A stretch of 64,000 nt of DNA from Lepidostoma basale (GCA_022606425.2 JAHDVF020000447.1:31001-95000), one strand, 5' to 3'. Shown: positions 9,629-19,975, counted from the stretch's first letter. The notes: generated by a model from the sequence alone, not told the origin. Program-made: numbers and translations.

Positions 9629-10205
9629 GGTAAATCAACTGAGATGCGAAGTCTCCGTACACCAGGAGGAAATTGAACAGGTGGACCTATTCAAATATCT
9701 TGGAAGCAAAGTAACCAGCTCTAATGACCTCCCCAGAGAAGTAAGGTCACAGGTGGATAGGGCTGCAGCAGTTGCAGGCTGCCTGAAAGATGTCATATGG
9801 AGAAACAAGGACATGAGGACTGACATCTATAAGACCTGTGTGCGACCAATACTCACATATGGCATTGAATCGAGGGCAGACACTGTCAAGACAAAGAGCA
9901 TGCTAAGGACAACCGAGATGAAAACGCTCCGCGCTATAGCTGGCAAGACCCTACGTGATCGAGTTAGGAATACAGCAATCCGAGAAATCTGCGAGGTCGA
10001 AGATGTGGTCAGATGACGGCGATACTGGCATCAACACGTAGAAAGGATGAGCTCAAATAGAATACCACACATAGCTCTCCATGGAACGCCAAACGGACCC
10101 GACAGGAAGACCCCCGAAACGGTGGAGAGAAAGCTGGAGTTCAGCATCTCAAGAGGACCCGCCTGAAATAACAGACTCCTGAGTCTACCAAAAGGGAAGA
10201 AGAAG
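9628..10205 (+). pseudogene. LINE-E reverse transcriptase, C-terminal third
   Basis: One frame from about 9640 to 10016 reads VDLFKYLGSKVTSSNDLPRE, then DIYKTCVRPILTYGIES, then MKTLRAIAGKTLRDRVRN. A TGA follows and the reading continues to a GAAGAAGAAG tail at about 10200. YLGSxVT and the ILTYG box place it after the RT palm. About 110 residues remain, and the endonuclease and palm are missing. A second copy is at 43830-44165. Confidence 0.8.
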
Positions 10206-10208
10206 AAG

Positions 10209-10535
10209 AAGGTCTTATATAGCGTGATTTTTGTCTTTCTATGGACGTTGCGAGACTTAAATATCGGTAGCAATGAAAAGTATGTGACCACTTTGAAAGA
10301 GTAGTTGTCTTTAAATTGGACTCTATCTCTTATTCTATGTGACGAGTTTCTGTTTTGGGTTATCACTTTGGTTTTCTTATAATTGATTTTCAGTCCCACA
10401 TCAAGCACCACTGTTTTTAGGGGGTCGAACACTTCCTTTATGGCTGGAATGGATCTTCTGACGATGTTGATGTCATCTGCGTATCCCATAAATTGTCTCA
10501 TTTTACAGCAGATATTTGAGCTGGTGTCCACTATA
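10209..10535 (-). pseudogene. Reverse transcriptase palm fragment with YADD box
   Basis: The minus strand reads CKMRQFMGYADDINIVRR, then LKTVVLDVGLKINYKKTK. YADD is the catalytic motif C of non-LTR reverse transcriptases and GLKINYKKTK is the following motif D region. It is the only clear RT active-site motif in the window. The reading drifts out of frame below about 10290. It abuts the tail of LINE-E in opposite orientation. Confidence 0.8.
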
Positions 10536-10621
10536 GCTTTACATCATTGTTCAAGAAACAATAAATAATATGTATACTGTTATTATTTTGTTGAATTGCT
10601 CTTTTACACTATTACAGCGCT

Positions 10622-10712
10622 AACCAAATCGCCATTTTTTGTCACGTGATTTCTATATTAGACCAAAAACAATCACACTGCAATCGCCGGGAATGGAACC
10701 CTGGACCGACAA
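10622..10712 (-). mobile_element. SINE2 fragment
   Basis: AAATCGCCATTTTTTGTCAC, then AATCACACTGCAATCGCCGG and GGAACCCTGGACCG match the middle of SINE2 in reverse. Confidence 0.6.
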
Positions 10713-11135
10713 TCTTCTAAAAATAACTTTTGATACGTATAATAACAGTGTTTCAAATTGAAACATTTAATAATTATTTCACTGTTATTCGAAAAATATT
10801 CGGTTATAATTAAGGCTTAATTAATTAAAATTACTTTTAAATGTTAATAACAAATGCAGTCGATTGTTCTGGCAAAGGCGATGTTCTTAATTAATTAAAA
10901 ATATACTGTAAATCTGTAATCTTAGATGATGAATGAGTCTGTTTGGTAACACTTCTGATGGTATTATTGTGTACAAGTTAAAGAAAACGTGGTACTACCA
11001 AATCAATTTAATTTTAATGGTCATGTGGTATGGCCTAAAAAATTTACGTGATAGGATGTCACGCTGTATGATTGTTGCGAGAACGTTTTTCATATAATTT
11101 AATGACAGGGGTCAGTTTAAGGATATAAATTAGTG
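10713..11135. other. No recognisable feature
   Basis: AT-rich spacer. No repeat match or open frame that I can support. Confidence 0.35.
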
Positions 11136-11285
11136 GTGGTTTAATTATTAAAGAAACTTCAATGTGAGCAGAAATATTAGCTCATTTTCATTAAGAAGAA
11201 ATCGAGTCGTTACCGGAACGTAACCCATGTCCACCCAAGATCAGAAACCAACTTTCAACCCCCTAGACCACCACCCGGGGTTAAT
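11136..11285 (-). mobile_element. SINE1 copy, diverged
   Basis: The right end CCTAGACCACCACCCGGG is the reverse of the tRNA-like head of SINE1. The body is shared only weakly and box B is degraded. Confidence 0.7.
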
Positions 11286-11434
11286 TAACCGTTCATTGTA
11301 TATATATTTTTTTAATTTAACCATAAATTGTATTTTTAGTTATCTATTGCAAAACAGAATATGGAAAAAATATTTAAAAACATATATTTCATTTAATTAA
11401 TTCGAACGAAAACAGGGCATTAGGCATTATCAAC

Positions 11435-11475
11435 ATTTGATAATGCCTTAGAAGGGCGAAACTGATAGAAGTATG
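11435..11475 (+). repeat. Degenerate hammerhead-like motif
   Basis: TGATAATGCCTTAGAAGGGC followed by GAAACTGATAG. It has the same layout as the other motifs (stem-loop, then GAAAC), but the terminal GTC is lost. Confidence 0.4.
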
Positions 11476-11540
11476 TCAGGACAGTACCATTAATATGGAT
11501 GTCCATTATTTCTGCGTAGGATTGAATTTATTTTTGCGTA

Positions 11541-11885
11541 GCAAAAGGCGCAGGATTGAGGAGCTTTGTGGAAAATCAACCAAGTCAGCATGATTTTCCA
11601 CAAAGCTCCTCAATAGACTTGGCTCCAACGCTGACTTGGAGACCGTGGACGGCAAAGAGAAGTGCAGGGCGACCGCAACTACGGTGGAATGATGATCTGA
11701 ACAGACACGTCGGAATAACCTGGATGCAGTCTGCACAGGACATAGTGACATGGAAGCGAATGGAGGAGGCCCTTGTCCAGGAGAGGACGGGAATAGGCTG
11801 AGGAAGAAGAAGAAGAAGAAGAAGTGGAAAATCATCAAGTAGGCAAAAACTCTTCAAGAGTTGTATGGGTATAGGAAGTATGTAA
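11541..11885 (+). mobile_element. LINE-M fragment split by RTE-B
   Basis: GCAAAAGGCGCAGGATTGAG (11541) and ATCATCAAGTAGGCAAAAAC (11831) are adjacent in the intact relative at 36890-36945. The RTE-B piece between them is therefore a later insertion. Confidence 0.75.
11579..11823 (+). mobile_element. RTE-B insertion with 11-bp target duplication
   Basis: 5'-truncated RTE-B: AGRPQLRWNDDLNRHVGITW, then WMQSAQDIVTW, ending WTGIG, a stop and a GAA tail. GTGGAAAATCA occurs at 11568-11578 and again at 11824-11834. The 5' junction contains inverted copies of both target and element sequence. Confidence 0.85.
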
Positions 11886-12494
11886 GGATTGAACTTTGGT
11901 TCCCTGGATGATAAGTCAAGCGTTCTTGCTAGAGATTTGCTCAAAGCATATCAAGGTGACCGCTCGCTGTCATCTTCTGACAAGAAGGAAACCGGACAAA
12001 ACTGTAAAAATGGGCGGAATAAAACAATAATAATATAAAAAATTCTTCTTTGTGAATTAAAAATACAATGGTTAATTATAAAGTAGGTGTTCATCAAACA
12101 ATGTTATGAAACTGATCGCAGTAGGTTGTAGGTTGATTATCTATGCGATAGGTCAATGTGCACATATTTCAAGTGAGAAATAGCTTACACGGACCTTAAT
12201 GAGCGTAATTAATATTAATTAACCTATTCACGACATTTTGACCGTTATCCATCAATGATAATGATGATGAACAGTCAATGCTCAAGTCACTGAGATGTGG
12301 CGGGCGAGGGAGGCGTGTTGAGCGCTCTTTGGACACCTCCATCAGCCGTGACAACAATTATATCTGTATTATCGGCCCAACCAAGTGTAGACAAGTGCAC
12401 GCCGGTTATAAAATCATTCGTACATCCATTTTTATACGATAATTGTTCTGACCGCAAATGGCACGACCGCAAGTCGTATAATTTTGCACACATG
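11886..12494. other. Unassigned region
   Basis: No repeat match recognised. A minus-strand frame around 12287-12493 includes LGWADNTDIIVVTADGG, which loosely recalls an RT palm, but nothing supporting flanks it. I make no call. Confidence 0.3.
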
Positions 12495-12745
12495 ACCCAA
12501 GTACGCCACTTTTCTATTTATTTTTTATACATCCTTTTAGAATTTCTTGTAGTTATTATACGTGTTCACTTTTCGAAGGCTTCATACTAAGCTTAAACTT
12601 TTGGACAAAAATTCATGTATTATATTTGTTATACCCAAGTACGTCACTTTTCTATTTATTTTTTATACACCCTTTTAGAAGTTCTTGGAATTATACACGT
12701 GTTCACTTTTCGAAGGCTTCATACTATGCTTAAACATTTGGACAC
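12495..12745. repeat. Direct duplication, about 110 bp, 138-bp offset
   Basis: ACCCAAGTACG through TTCACTTTTCGAAGGCTTCA at 12495-12608 is repeated at 12633-12745 with few differences. The right copy abuts the hexamer tail of the Jockey-like element. Confidence 0.9.
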
Positions 12746-12748
12746 TTG

Positions 12749-13290
12749 GACTTGGACTTGGATCTTCTGGCTTACAGAGGTTCAGCTCATGTGGCTATTC
12801 CTCTTACGTCTGATGGGAACATTGTTGAAAGGTGATTTGGCTGGTTGTTAGTTTATGCGGGGGCATGATTTGTGTTGCCCGGAGTGTTCTTCTGAAGAAG
12901 GATAGATTTTGGGCGCTTGTGGCGGCTGGAAGTGTTTAGGGTCGTAATTTGAGAGTAATTTTTATTGTGGGGTTAGGATGTGAAGGTAGTCCTTTGTAAA
13001 AACGTTCGGCAAGTTTCAGAATGAATTAATCTATTATCGGGATTCCCGATTCTAGGTGCAGTTGTGTAATCTTGGTCCATGAAGGCGCACCAAGCGATAA
13101 ACGGATAGCCTTATTTTGCAGGATTTGGAGTTTTCGTATGTGACTCGAAGCTGCATAGCCCCAGATTGGGGCTGCGTAAGTGAAGATCAGCCTTATGACC
13201 GTTTTGTATATCAGCAGTTTATTGTCGGTGCTTAGTTTACTGTTTCTAGCTAAAATTGGGTAGAGGGCTGAGATTGAAAATACATGTATT
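12749..13290 (-). mobile_element. JKY: Jockey-like LINE 3' end
   Basis: The minus strand encodes LLIYKTVIRLIFTYAAPIWG, then IRKLQILQNKAIRLSLGAP and a GIPIID end. This is the classic C-terminal part of Jockey-clade reverse transcriptase. It is followed by about 300 bp of 3' UTR ending in a CAAGTC hexamer tail (plus strand TTGGACTTGGACTTGG at 12746). It is 5'-truncated. Confidence 0.8.
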
Positions 13291-14040
13291 ATATTTGTAC
13301 AACAACATTTTGAATGTATACAAATTCTTGTAGACAAATACTGGATTTCACCCATTGCGGATAAAGTATTTTTATTTTACAAGGATTAATTGTATCTCAA
13401 TAGAGACGAAGATGCAAATTGTTTTCTGGGAACAGAAGGTGGTGGCCGAGGCGCTTACAGGACTTATGACCTGTCATTGGTTGGGTTAAGCGATCGCTTC
13501 ACGTTTAACAACTGTTTCTGTTCCCAGAAAACAATTTGCATCTTCGTCTCTATTGAGATACAATTAATCCTTGTAAAATAAAAATAATTTATCCGCAATG
13601 GGTGAAATCCAGTATTTGTCTACAAGAATTTGTATACATTCAAAATGTTGTTGTATAAATAGAACTGGTACATGCAGGCATAAAAATTGGAGAGACATCT
13701 CCAGGCGAAATCTAGTACTGTATGATTTGCATAGACTTTCACAGTACATTAATAAAGGTTTTCTGCTTAATGCTTTCTAATCTTAATAGATGACGCTAGT
13801 GTAGAGTGAACATAAAAATGTAAAAATAGGCGTAGAAACCTACCATATATACAAGTTCCAAAAATTTGTCAGACGTGGTGGTCATAACGGCGGAATGGGG
13901 AATGTTGTTAAACGTGAAGCGAACGCTCAACCCAACCAATGACAGGTCATAAGTCCTGTAAGCGCCTCGGCCACCACCTTCTGTTCCCAGAAAACAATTT
14001 GCATCTTCGTCTCTATTGAGATACAATTAATCCTTGTATT
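13284..14040. repeat. N-family repeats, inverted and head to tail
   Basis: The N start, AAGGATTAATTGTATCTC, occurs at about 13384 (+), 13574 (-) and 14036 (-). The block around CTGGATTTCACCCATTGCGG lies just upstream of the start at 13384 and, reversed, at 13574. The region is thus an inverted pair with arms of about 145 bp (13298-13658), and the minus-strand unit 14036-13575 runs directly into another unit start. No coding capacity is apparent. Confidence 0.8.
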
Positions 14041-14404
14041 ATATTTGTTTTTGTAACTATAACTCAGATGAACGTCTGAGAAGATCGACTCGGTGTTGAA
14101 GCTAAGAACAAAGGCGTTCAGTGCGTCTGGAGTGTCGCCGAGACTTATCAAATTACTTATATCCTTATTACGGTGGTATGATAATTCCTGGCATGCCGCG
14201 GCCGCTCGTGGTCTGGTCGTGGCGTTAAGTTATTAAGTATTAAGCCGCTAGTCTACATCCGAATTGACCGACCAATCACAATCAAGCGATGATATCAAAC
14301 ACCTCGAAATGATAAGTCCTAATCAATTTCAGGGGTTGTCTAACTTTTCACAAGACCTATATTTTATGTGCTTTTAGATTTGTATTCTTGGACTATCGAA
14401 CATC
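14041..14404. other. Apparently single-copy spacer
   Basis: Moderate GC content, including GCATGCCGCGGCCGCTCG near 14193. No match to other parts of the window and no supported open frame. Confidence 0.35.
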
Positions 14405-14412
14405 ATTTAACA

Positions 14413-14810
14413 CAGAGGTTCCCAAACTTGTTTGTGCCGTAGACCTCTTTTTGTGTAGACCCCCTGCTTTTCTAATGGATTTTTCGAATTGATTGCTAAA
14501 AACGATTGTTCGCCGCCGAATTCTACTGGCCAGAAGTCGCTGTCGAGCTAAAAAAAAGGTCATCGCCATCGAATTCTCTACCTTCAAACCGGAAGACGCT
14601 ATCAAGCTAAAAAAAAAGTCACCAACGATTTCCATCCTCCGATTTTTCACAAATGAGTTAAAATAAAGGTTGATATTCAATTTAGTTAAATCATCTCGTG
14701 GACCCCCATTTACATCTCATGGACCCCAAATTTTTTACCAGCTGTCGTAGACCTCTTGCAAGTTGTCGTGGACCCCTGGGGGTCTATATATACCACTTTG
14801 GGAATCACTG
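14413..14810. mobile_element. hAT-type MITE with exact 8-bp target duplication
   Basis: Terminal inverted repeats CAGAGGTTCCCAAACTTG and (reversed right end) CAGTGATTCCCAAAGTGG are typical of hAT elements. The octamer ATTTAACA flanks both ends (14405-14412 and 14811-14818). The element is 398 bp with no transposase. Its interior has two related units of about 55 bp containing GAATTCT and AGCTAAAAAAAA. Confidence 0.95.
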
Positions 14811-14825
14811 ATTTAACATGATCGT

Positions 14826-15080
14826 GAAGACCAAGACACCGCACCTGACATCATGGATCATATAGCTAAATTAAAGAGGCAATGGCTGGCCATATAGCCA
14901 GAAATAACAGTACTAAATGGGCACCCAGAATACTTCAATTGAGGCAATGAATATGGAAAAGGAGTGTTGGAAGACCACCTGAAATATGAACTAATGACGT
15001 TGCTTGAATAGCTGGGACAAGCTGGATGCAGAAGGAATAAAACTGCGACGAGATTCTTGAGGTCTATATTGAACAGCAGA
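14826..15080 (+). pseudogene. RTE-C C-terminus, degraded
   Basis: Readings MDHIAKLKRQW, then RSVGRPPEI and TSWMQKE in shifting frames match the RTE-C C-terminus at 48375-48935. Several stops and frameshifts. Confidence 0.65.
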
Positions 15081-15249
15081 GGAATGAAGGCTGTAAAAAG
15101 GATAAATACGTAATAATTTCCAAAATATTCATAGAAGTGGATACCAGAAGACATAGATAATTTTTAAAAAGTAAGCCATGAATTTCAAATAATTTTATTA
15201 GAATTGATTCATAATCTCCGATGTGCGCAGAAATAAGCTAATAATTCTT

Positions 15250-15410
15250 CCTTGCAGATTATCCTATGGATTAGTTTGCAACAAAGTCTTGCATCTCGTT
15301 CTCCACTGCGCTCGGTCTTCTGAAGCCATCTTTGGCTTACTCTATATGAGACGCAGTTCATGTCCTCGAACACTGATTCAGATCCTAAAGTTGGGGGCGC
15401 CCCTCGTAAT
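15250..15410 (-). mobile_element. Possible LINE fragment
   Basis: The minus strand reads KMASEDRAQWRTRCKTLL, which resembles the Q-D-R-x-x-W segment near the end of many RTE-like proteins. Too short to assign. Confidence 0.35.
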
Positions 15411-15530
15411 TTATTAAAATTTTTATGAAGCAGGAATTGGGTCGTATCCAGGCTTGAACCCAAGTCCCCTGAATCTCGAGCCAAGTCGTCGCCAACCAAC
15501 CATTCTGTCGTCTAGACCACCACCCAGTTG
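15410..15530 (-). mobile_element. SINE1 copy
   Basis: GGGTCGTATCCAGGCTTGAA and GTCTAGACCACCACCCAG correspond to the reverse of SINE1 box B and box A regions. The middle carries a short extra segment. Confidence 0.75.
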
Positions 15531-15589
15531 ATATATCAAAGATCCTAAGAATTATCCTTAATTGTGATGTCCAAACGATTTTTTAGCAA

Positions 15590-16034
15590 AGACCTCAACA
15601 TCGATACAATTATTATTCGTGGAAGATGCAGCATAGCTTTTAGAAGTTGATAGTAGAAAAAAAGCTAGAATGGCAGTGCACAATGGTGTTCTTCTACCGA
15701 CCCTTATGTATGGAAGCGAAGCATGGAACTGGCAAGAGAAGGATGAAAGTAGAATAAATGCAGTAAAAATGAGATCTCTTAGACGAATGTGTGGATACTC
15801 TGTGTATGATAGAGTGTCGAATGAAAATATAAGAAGTGAATGCGGTGCGAATCATGGTGTTAAGAACAAAATAATGAAAGGATCATGAAGATGGTTTGGA
15901 CATATGGAAAGAAAGAATGGTAAAAAAAGTTTATGTTAACGATGTAAATGGAACCGGAAATAGAGGAAGACCGAGGAAAACGTGGCACGATCAAATAAAT
16001 CAAATATTGAATGTCGGCCATGTGAGGAGTCAGA
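15590..16034 (+). pseudogene. RTE-A reverse transcriptase C-terminus
   Basis: Reads MAVHNGVLLPTLMYGSEAWN, then RINAVKMRSLRRMCGYSVYD. After a stop it continues through GRPRKTWHDQINQILN and VGHVRSQRNR. PTLMYGSEAW is the standard post-palm box. The copy ends abruptly at 16034 without the GTTA tail, where another LINE end is fused. Confidence 0.85.
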
Positions 16035-16330
16035 GAAATCGACGAAGTCTGACATATCAGACCTGACCAAATTTGAAATCTTGAAAATTGTACATAGAGT
16101 GACCATGGAAGAGACAACAGACAGCAGCTACAAATTAACTAAAAATTCAGACATACACAGACACTAGACCAGGAACTGTGACAGATATCACTTACCGAAT
16201 GCACGAACTAAGACAGGACAATCTAGGATATTGAACAATGGACTGAAACTTTACAATGAACTACCAAAAGACCCAAGGAGTCTCACTACAACTCAAAAAT
16301 ATACCTGAAACATTACATAATTAAAAGTAA
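16035..16330 (+). mobile_element. LINE C-terminal fragment of another family
   Basis: Reads FEILKIVHRVTMEE, then NCDRYHLPNARTKTGQSRIL and NGLKLYNELPKDPRSLTTTQ. The LYNELP signature is the C-terminal tail found in several LINE clades. The join with RTE-A at 16034 is sharp. Confidence 0.55.
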
Positions 16331-16689
16331 GATCTAAAAATGTATCCAAATAACGCAATTGGGTTTTTTAAAAAGTAAATTAAATATATTTTTTAAAAAT
16401 AATGTAATTTTGATACAAAAGGTTTGCAATCCTGCCAAGTGGCCAGCTCTGTCATTGTTGACGTGAGTGACATCATTGAAACTGATGATCCAATTCATAT
16501 ATTCAGCAAATTGATTGGAATTTCAGGGAAAACGGGAAGGCGGGGGGAGGCGGTAATCCGCCATCTCCGGTGCTCGTGATCAAAGAGGATGGACGATATG
16601 CAAGAATCCTCTCAATTATCAATGACAACGTAAATAACACTTTTTGAATTCCGAACCATTAATAAAAAAGTTGCTGAGCAACATCAAAG

Positions 16690-16945
16690 TCAGTTAGGTG
16701 ACCTACTTGGGCCATGTTCTGAAAGGCGAAAAGTACGCACTGTTACATCTGATCTTGGAGGGTAAGATTGAGGGTCGACGAGGTGTTGGGAGAAGGCGGG
16801 TTTCCTGGCTGAGGAACATCCGAGAGTGGACGGGGCTGAGGACCGTGGGGGAGCTGTTCCGAGCTTTCCAGTAAGGGGAGGCCTACTCAAGGGTGATAGT
16901 CAACGTTGGGGGGACCTGACAGGACACAGAAAGAAGAAGAAGAAT
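16690..16945 (+). pseudogene. LINE-G C-terminus
   Basis: In pieces reads LILEGKIEGRRGVGRRRVSW, then LRNIREWTGLRTVGELFRAF, a stop, and SRVIVNVGG, followed by a GAAAGAAGAAGAAG tail. One internal frameshift or stop. Confidence 0.8.
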
Positions 16946-17063
16946 AAAAAAAATCATTTGCATTTAATTGATAACATTTTTTATAGCAATCGTGTGTTGA
17001 ATTATTGTAATTAAAAAATATATATAATATATTTTAAAAACATTTTCAGATGTATATTATACT

Positions 17064-17130
17064 AGCGGACCCGACAAAATATCGCTATTACTATATTCGA
17101 GTATATGAATACATAAATGATGTTTAATAT
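17064..17130 (-). mobile_element. Helitron-like 3' end, short copy
   Basis: ACTAGCGGACCCGACA is the reverse of the GTCGGGTCCGCTAGT end seen at 21474. Homology stops after a few tens of bases. Confidence 0.5.
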
Positions 17131-17269
17131 CAATTAATTTACGCCATTCAAGGGAATACACCCAACAATGTGTTTCTCCAAATACACGATATTAATAACG
17201 AAATCCATTATTTATTGATTTTTGATTTTTATTTATTTTGATAAATTTTATTTTTAACAATGTTAAAAA

Positions 17270-17620
17270 AAAAATTACAAATAACACATCAAAATTATTA
17301 AACCAATAATCGTAGGTCCTCACCAAAAAGAAGTACTTCTGTGCTTGGTGAGGGATATCACTATATAAAACTCGTATAATATAAGAAAGTATAAGGTACT
17401 ACATACATACTAACCAATACAAAAACATAATAAAGTATAAAATATAACCCATTAATTACAATAAATACTGTAAGGATGTTACCTCATACTCTATATAATG
17501 AGTTTAGGTATAAATTTAGTTTAATTTTAAATTGACTTAAATTTTAATTTTTTTTATATCCTCAGGGAGAAGGTTGAAATTCTTTATTCCCAGGAAACAC
17601 GGCAATTAACGATTAAAAAA
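17270..17620 (-). mobile_element. Possible LINE C-terminus and 3' UTR with hairpin
   Basis: The minus strand near 17610-17545 reads NFNLLPEDIKKI, a pattern common at LINE C-termini. The AT-rich remainder contains a nested hairpin at 17318-17353: CCTCACCAA pairs with TTGGTGAGG around the palindrome AGAAGTACTTCT. Such hairpins occur in LINE 3' UTRs. Confidence 0.35.
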
Positions 17621-17699
17621 AATACTTGAATACATGTGCAGTATTGTAATGAAAATCTATAGACAGCTGTCAGTTAAACCAATTCGCGCCATCTCTTTG

Positions 17700-17940
17700 T
17701 GACTCACATTACACACATTTAAATACTCACATCAAGCAAAATAAGTTCAGACCAATATTTACAGTAACGTTCAGACCAATATTTTTGATGCGAAGTCATT
17801 ATTTGGTGGTTTGACGTATATAAAAATAAAATAAAATACTTTTTAACTATATAAACCACATTATTTGAGTAAGGAAAGCCAACCAGTTTCACTCTATAGC
17901 GAACTTCCTCAGGGCTATACACAAACTAAACTAATGATCC
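17700..17940 (-). repeat. Repeat with hammerhead-like motif
   Basis: The minus strand from about 17925 reads CCTGAGGAAGTTCGCTATAG, then AGTGAAACTGGTTGG. CTGAGGA fits the CUGANGA core; the hairpin and GAAAC-TG-GTT follow. An 18-bp phrase, TTCAGACCAATATTT, is repeated at about 17746 and 17770. Confidence 0.45.
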
Positions 17941-18149
17941 AATTCCAATATATTAAGCTAAGTTATTTATACTAAGTGAACTTTCTGTGTACCCCTACCG
18001 GTAGACGGCGTGATGAAGGACTTTTATAAATGCTAATTATAATAATCTCACATAGTATTTTAATTAGAAACAATATTAAATAAAATAAACTCTTTTTTGG
18101 CCGCCTTCCCACAACTTAGGGGCGCGTCCATCCCGTAAAATATGGCTCC

Positions 18150-18270
18150 GCATCCGCTCCTCTCACCGGTCAGTCGCAGCAAGACGAAACATGTCATTCC
18201 CACATAATCTAACAAACTTCTATAAAATAGACATTTCATTTGTATACATTGAATTAATATATATGGGAAT
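18150..18270 (+). repeat. Degenerate hammerhead-like repeat piece
   Basis: CAGCAAGACGAAACATGTCATTCCC, split here as CAGCAAGAC then GAAACATGTCATTCCC. The same GAAAC-AT-GTC-ATTCCC block lies at about 53330. Confidence 0.4.
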
Positions 18271-18295
18271 GACATATACTACATACAGATTTCAA

Positions 18296-18590
18296 GGATT
18301 AATTTTATCTCAATAAAGACGAAATGCCAACTGGAAACTGAACATGGTGATTACAGGACTTATGACTTGTCATTGGTTGGGTTAAGCGCACGCTTTATGT
18401 AATACAACATTCCCCATTCCCCCTTTCTTTATGACCACCATGTCTGCCAAATTTTTGGAAGTTGTATATACCTGTATGTTAATATCCAACACCACAATTC
18501 ACATGTCAGTTTCAATTTACAGACCAGCGCCATCTATGAAGATTAGATTTAAGCACTAAGCAGAAGAACTTTTTATATACATATAGATTT
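18296..18590 (+). repeat. N-family repeat
   Basis: Starts AAGGATTAATTTTATCTCAA and runs through GTCATTGGTTGGGTTAAGCG to GCGCCATCTATGAAGATTAG. Missing the CTGGGAACAG segment present in the 13.4-kb copies. Confidence 0.8.
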
Positions 18591-18689
18591 GTTTGAACTA
18601 CGATATTTTGTTTGGACTCGTATATTAGTCATCATTCTATGTATATAAATTCCCATTTCAACAACTTTTGAAAAACACTTTTTAGAATT

Positions 18690-18890
18690 TTTCACAATCT
18701 TGTTTCGGACCGTACACCTCCTTCCTCAGTGCTATTTTTTCACACTGTGGAAGAAAGTGTAAGGTATGAAACATGTTTGTGAAAAGTACAAAATATTGTA
18801 AAAACAAAATGTTACTTCTAGAACTTTTCATTCGTATTAATTATTTAATTTTACAGTTTTACATCATTGTTCTAGAAACCATAAATTAAA
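18690..18890. repeat. Head-to-head hammerhead-like motifs (HH2 type)
   Basis: The minus strand 18731-18697 has CACTGAGGAAGGAGGTGTAC, then GGTCCGAAACAAG. The plus strand 18741-18780 has CACTGTGGAAGAAAG, then GGTATGAAACATGTTTG. They point away from each other around an 8-10 bp centre. The right flank ends in the shared TTTTACATCATTGTTCTAG motif. Confidence 0.55.
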
Positions 18891-19019
18891 CAAAAATATA
18901 TATTCGTTATAAATATGAATCGTTCTTGAGAAACTGTGAAATGTAACAATTGTACATTAGTTACAGTTAATGTAAATTTATCTTATGATTAAATATCTAC
19001 ATCATGAGTACTTTGAATT

Positions 19020-19240
19020 AATTAATCGTCTGGCGGCGGAATATTAATTGGCAGTTATTTACGGCGCCGACTACACCACTGCGTTTTCAATACTGTCGAT
19101 GTGTTAATGTCATAGACACCGCGTGTCCGCACATCCACTCCAAACAAAATATGCCCAGTGGCGGAGTGTGGGCAGAGAGGAATTATTCATGATGTAAATC
19201 TAGGGCGGAGAGTAACTAACCCGGTGATGACTGAACATCA
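19020..19240. other. GC-richer single-copy island
   Basis: CGTCTGGCGGCGGAATATTA to TGTCCGCACATCCACTCC has no match elsewhere in the window and stands out from the AT-rich repeats. No open frame of note. It may be non-repetitive host DNA. Confidence 0.3.
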
Positions 19241-19494
19241 TTTAGAACTCTTAATGTTGTGATGTTGCTTCATAAAATTGTTAACTTTAAAATTGATAAA
19301 TCTGATCTGCTTTGTGAATTGACACTCAATACCTCTATGTCTCGCACAAGACACACCGCAAGTCAAGATTAACGTCTTCCTGTTAATCGCACTAACTACG
19401 CTCGGAGCGCGGCAATGTATCGGATTTGGACATGTTGATGTTTTCCAGCCGAACGAGCGAAATTTAAAAAAAAATATCAAAGCAACCTTTCAGC

Positions 19495-19740
19495 GTGGAT
19501 GATACTATAATATTATAGAATGTTACATTATTTTTTATTTCCATTTTATGATTATATTATTTTAACTACTGAAATTCTTGTTAAACTTATTTCACTATTC
19601 ATACTGTCGTCTCTTAATTATTGTATTAGTTTATATTTGTGGTGGTATCATGTATTATAATTGGCAATAATTTTTTTTTTCCTTATACTCGTATATGTTA
19701 TTGATATCGCTACATGTTACCCTAAATAAATAAATAAAAT
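19495..19740 (+). repeat. T-family repeat
   Basis: TTTGTGGTGGTATCATGTAT, then GCTACATGTTACCCTA and an AAAT tail, as at 1-265. Confidence 0.55.
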
Positions 19741-19759
19741 TAATTTTAATTCATTATTA

Positions 19760-19975
19760 CTAATAGATTTCTCTTTATCTTATCAAAGTGTTTCTTTATT
19801 ACTCTTATATATTTAACCTTATGTCAGTTGTTATATAATATTTGTGGTAGCATGTTATTGGCCTTGTTTTGTTGTCTCTATGTGTTTATACTTATATACT
19901 GTAATTGCTGTTTGTTACCCTCGATAATAAAAAAATAATAAAAAAATAAAAAAAATAAAAAATAAAAATGAACTT
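19760..19975 (+). repeat. T-family repeat, second tandem copy
   Basis: TTTGTGGTAGCATGTTATTG, then GCTGTTTGTTACCCTCG and an A-rich AATAAAAAAATAA tail. It follows the previous copy in the same orientation. Confidence 0.55.

Noticed and set aside
12287..12493. An RT palm fragment (ADNTDIIVV)
   Set aside because: A single weak motif with no flanking RT similarity; likely chance.
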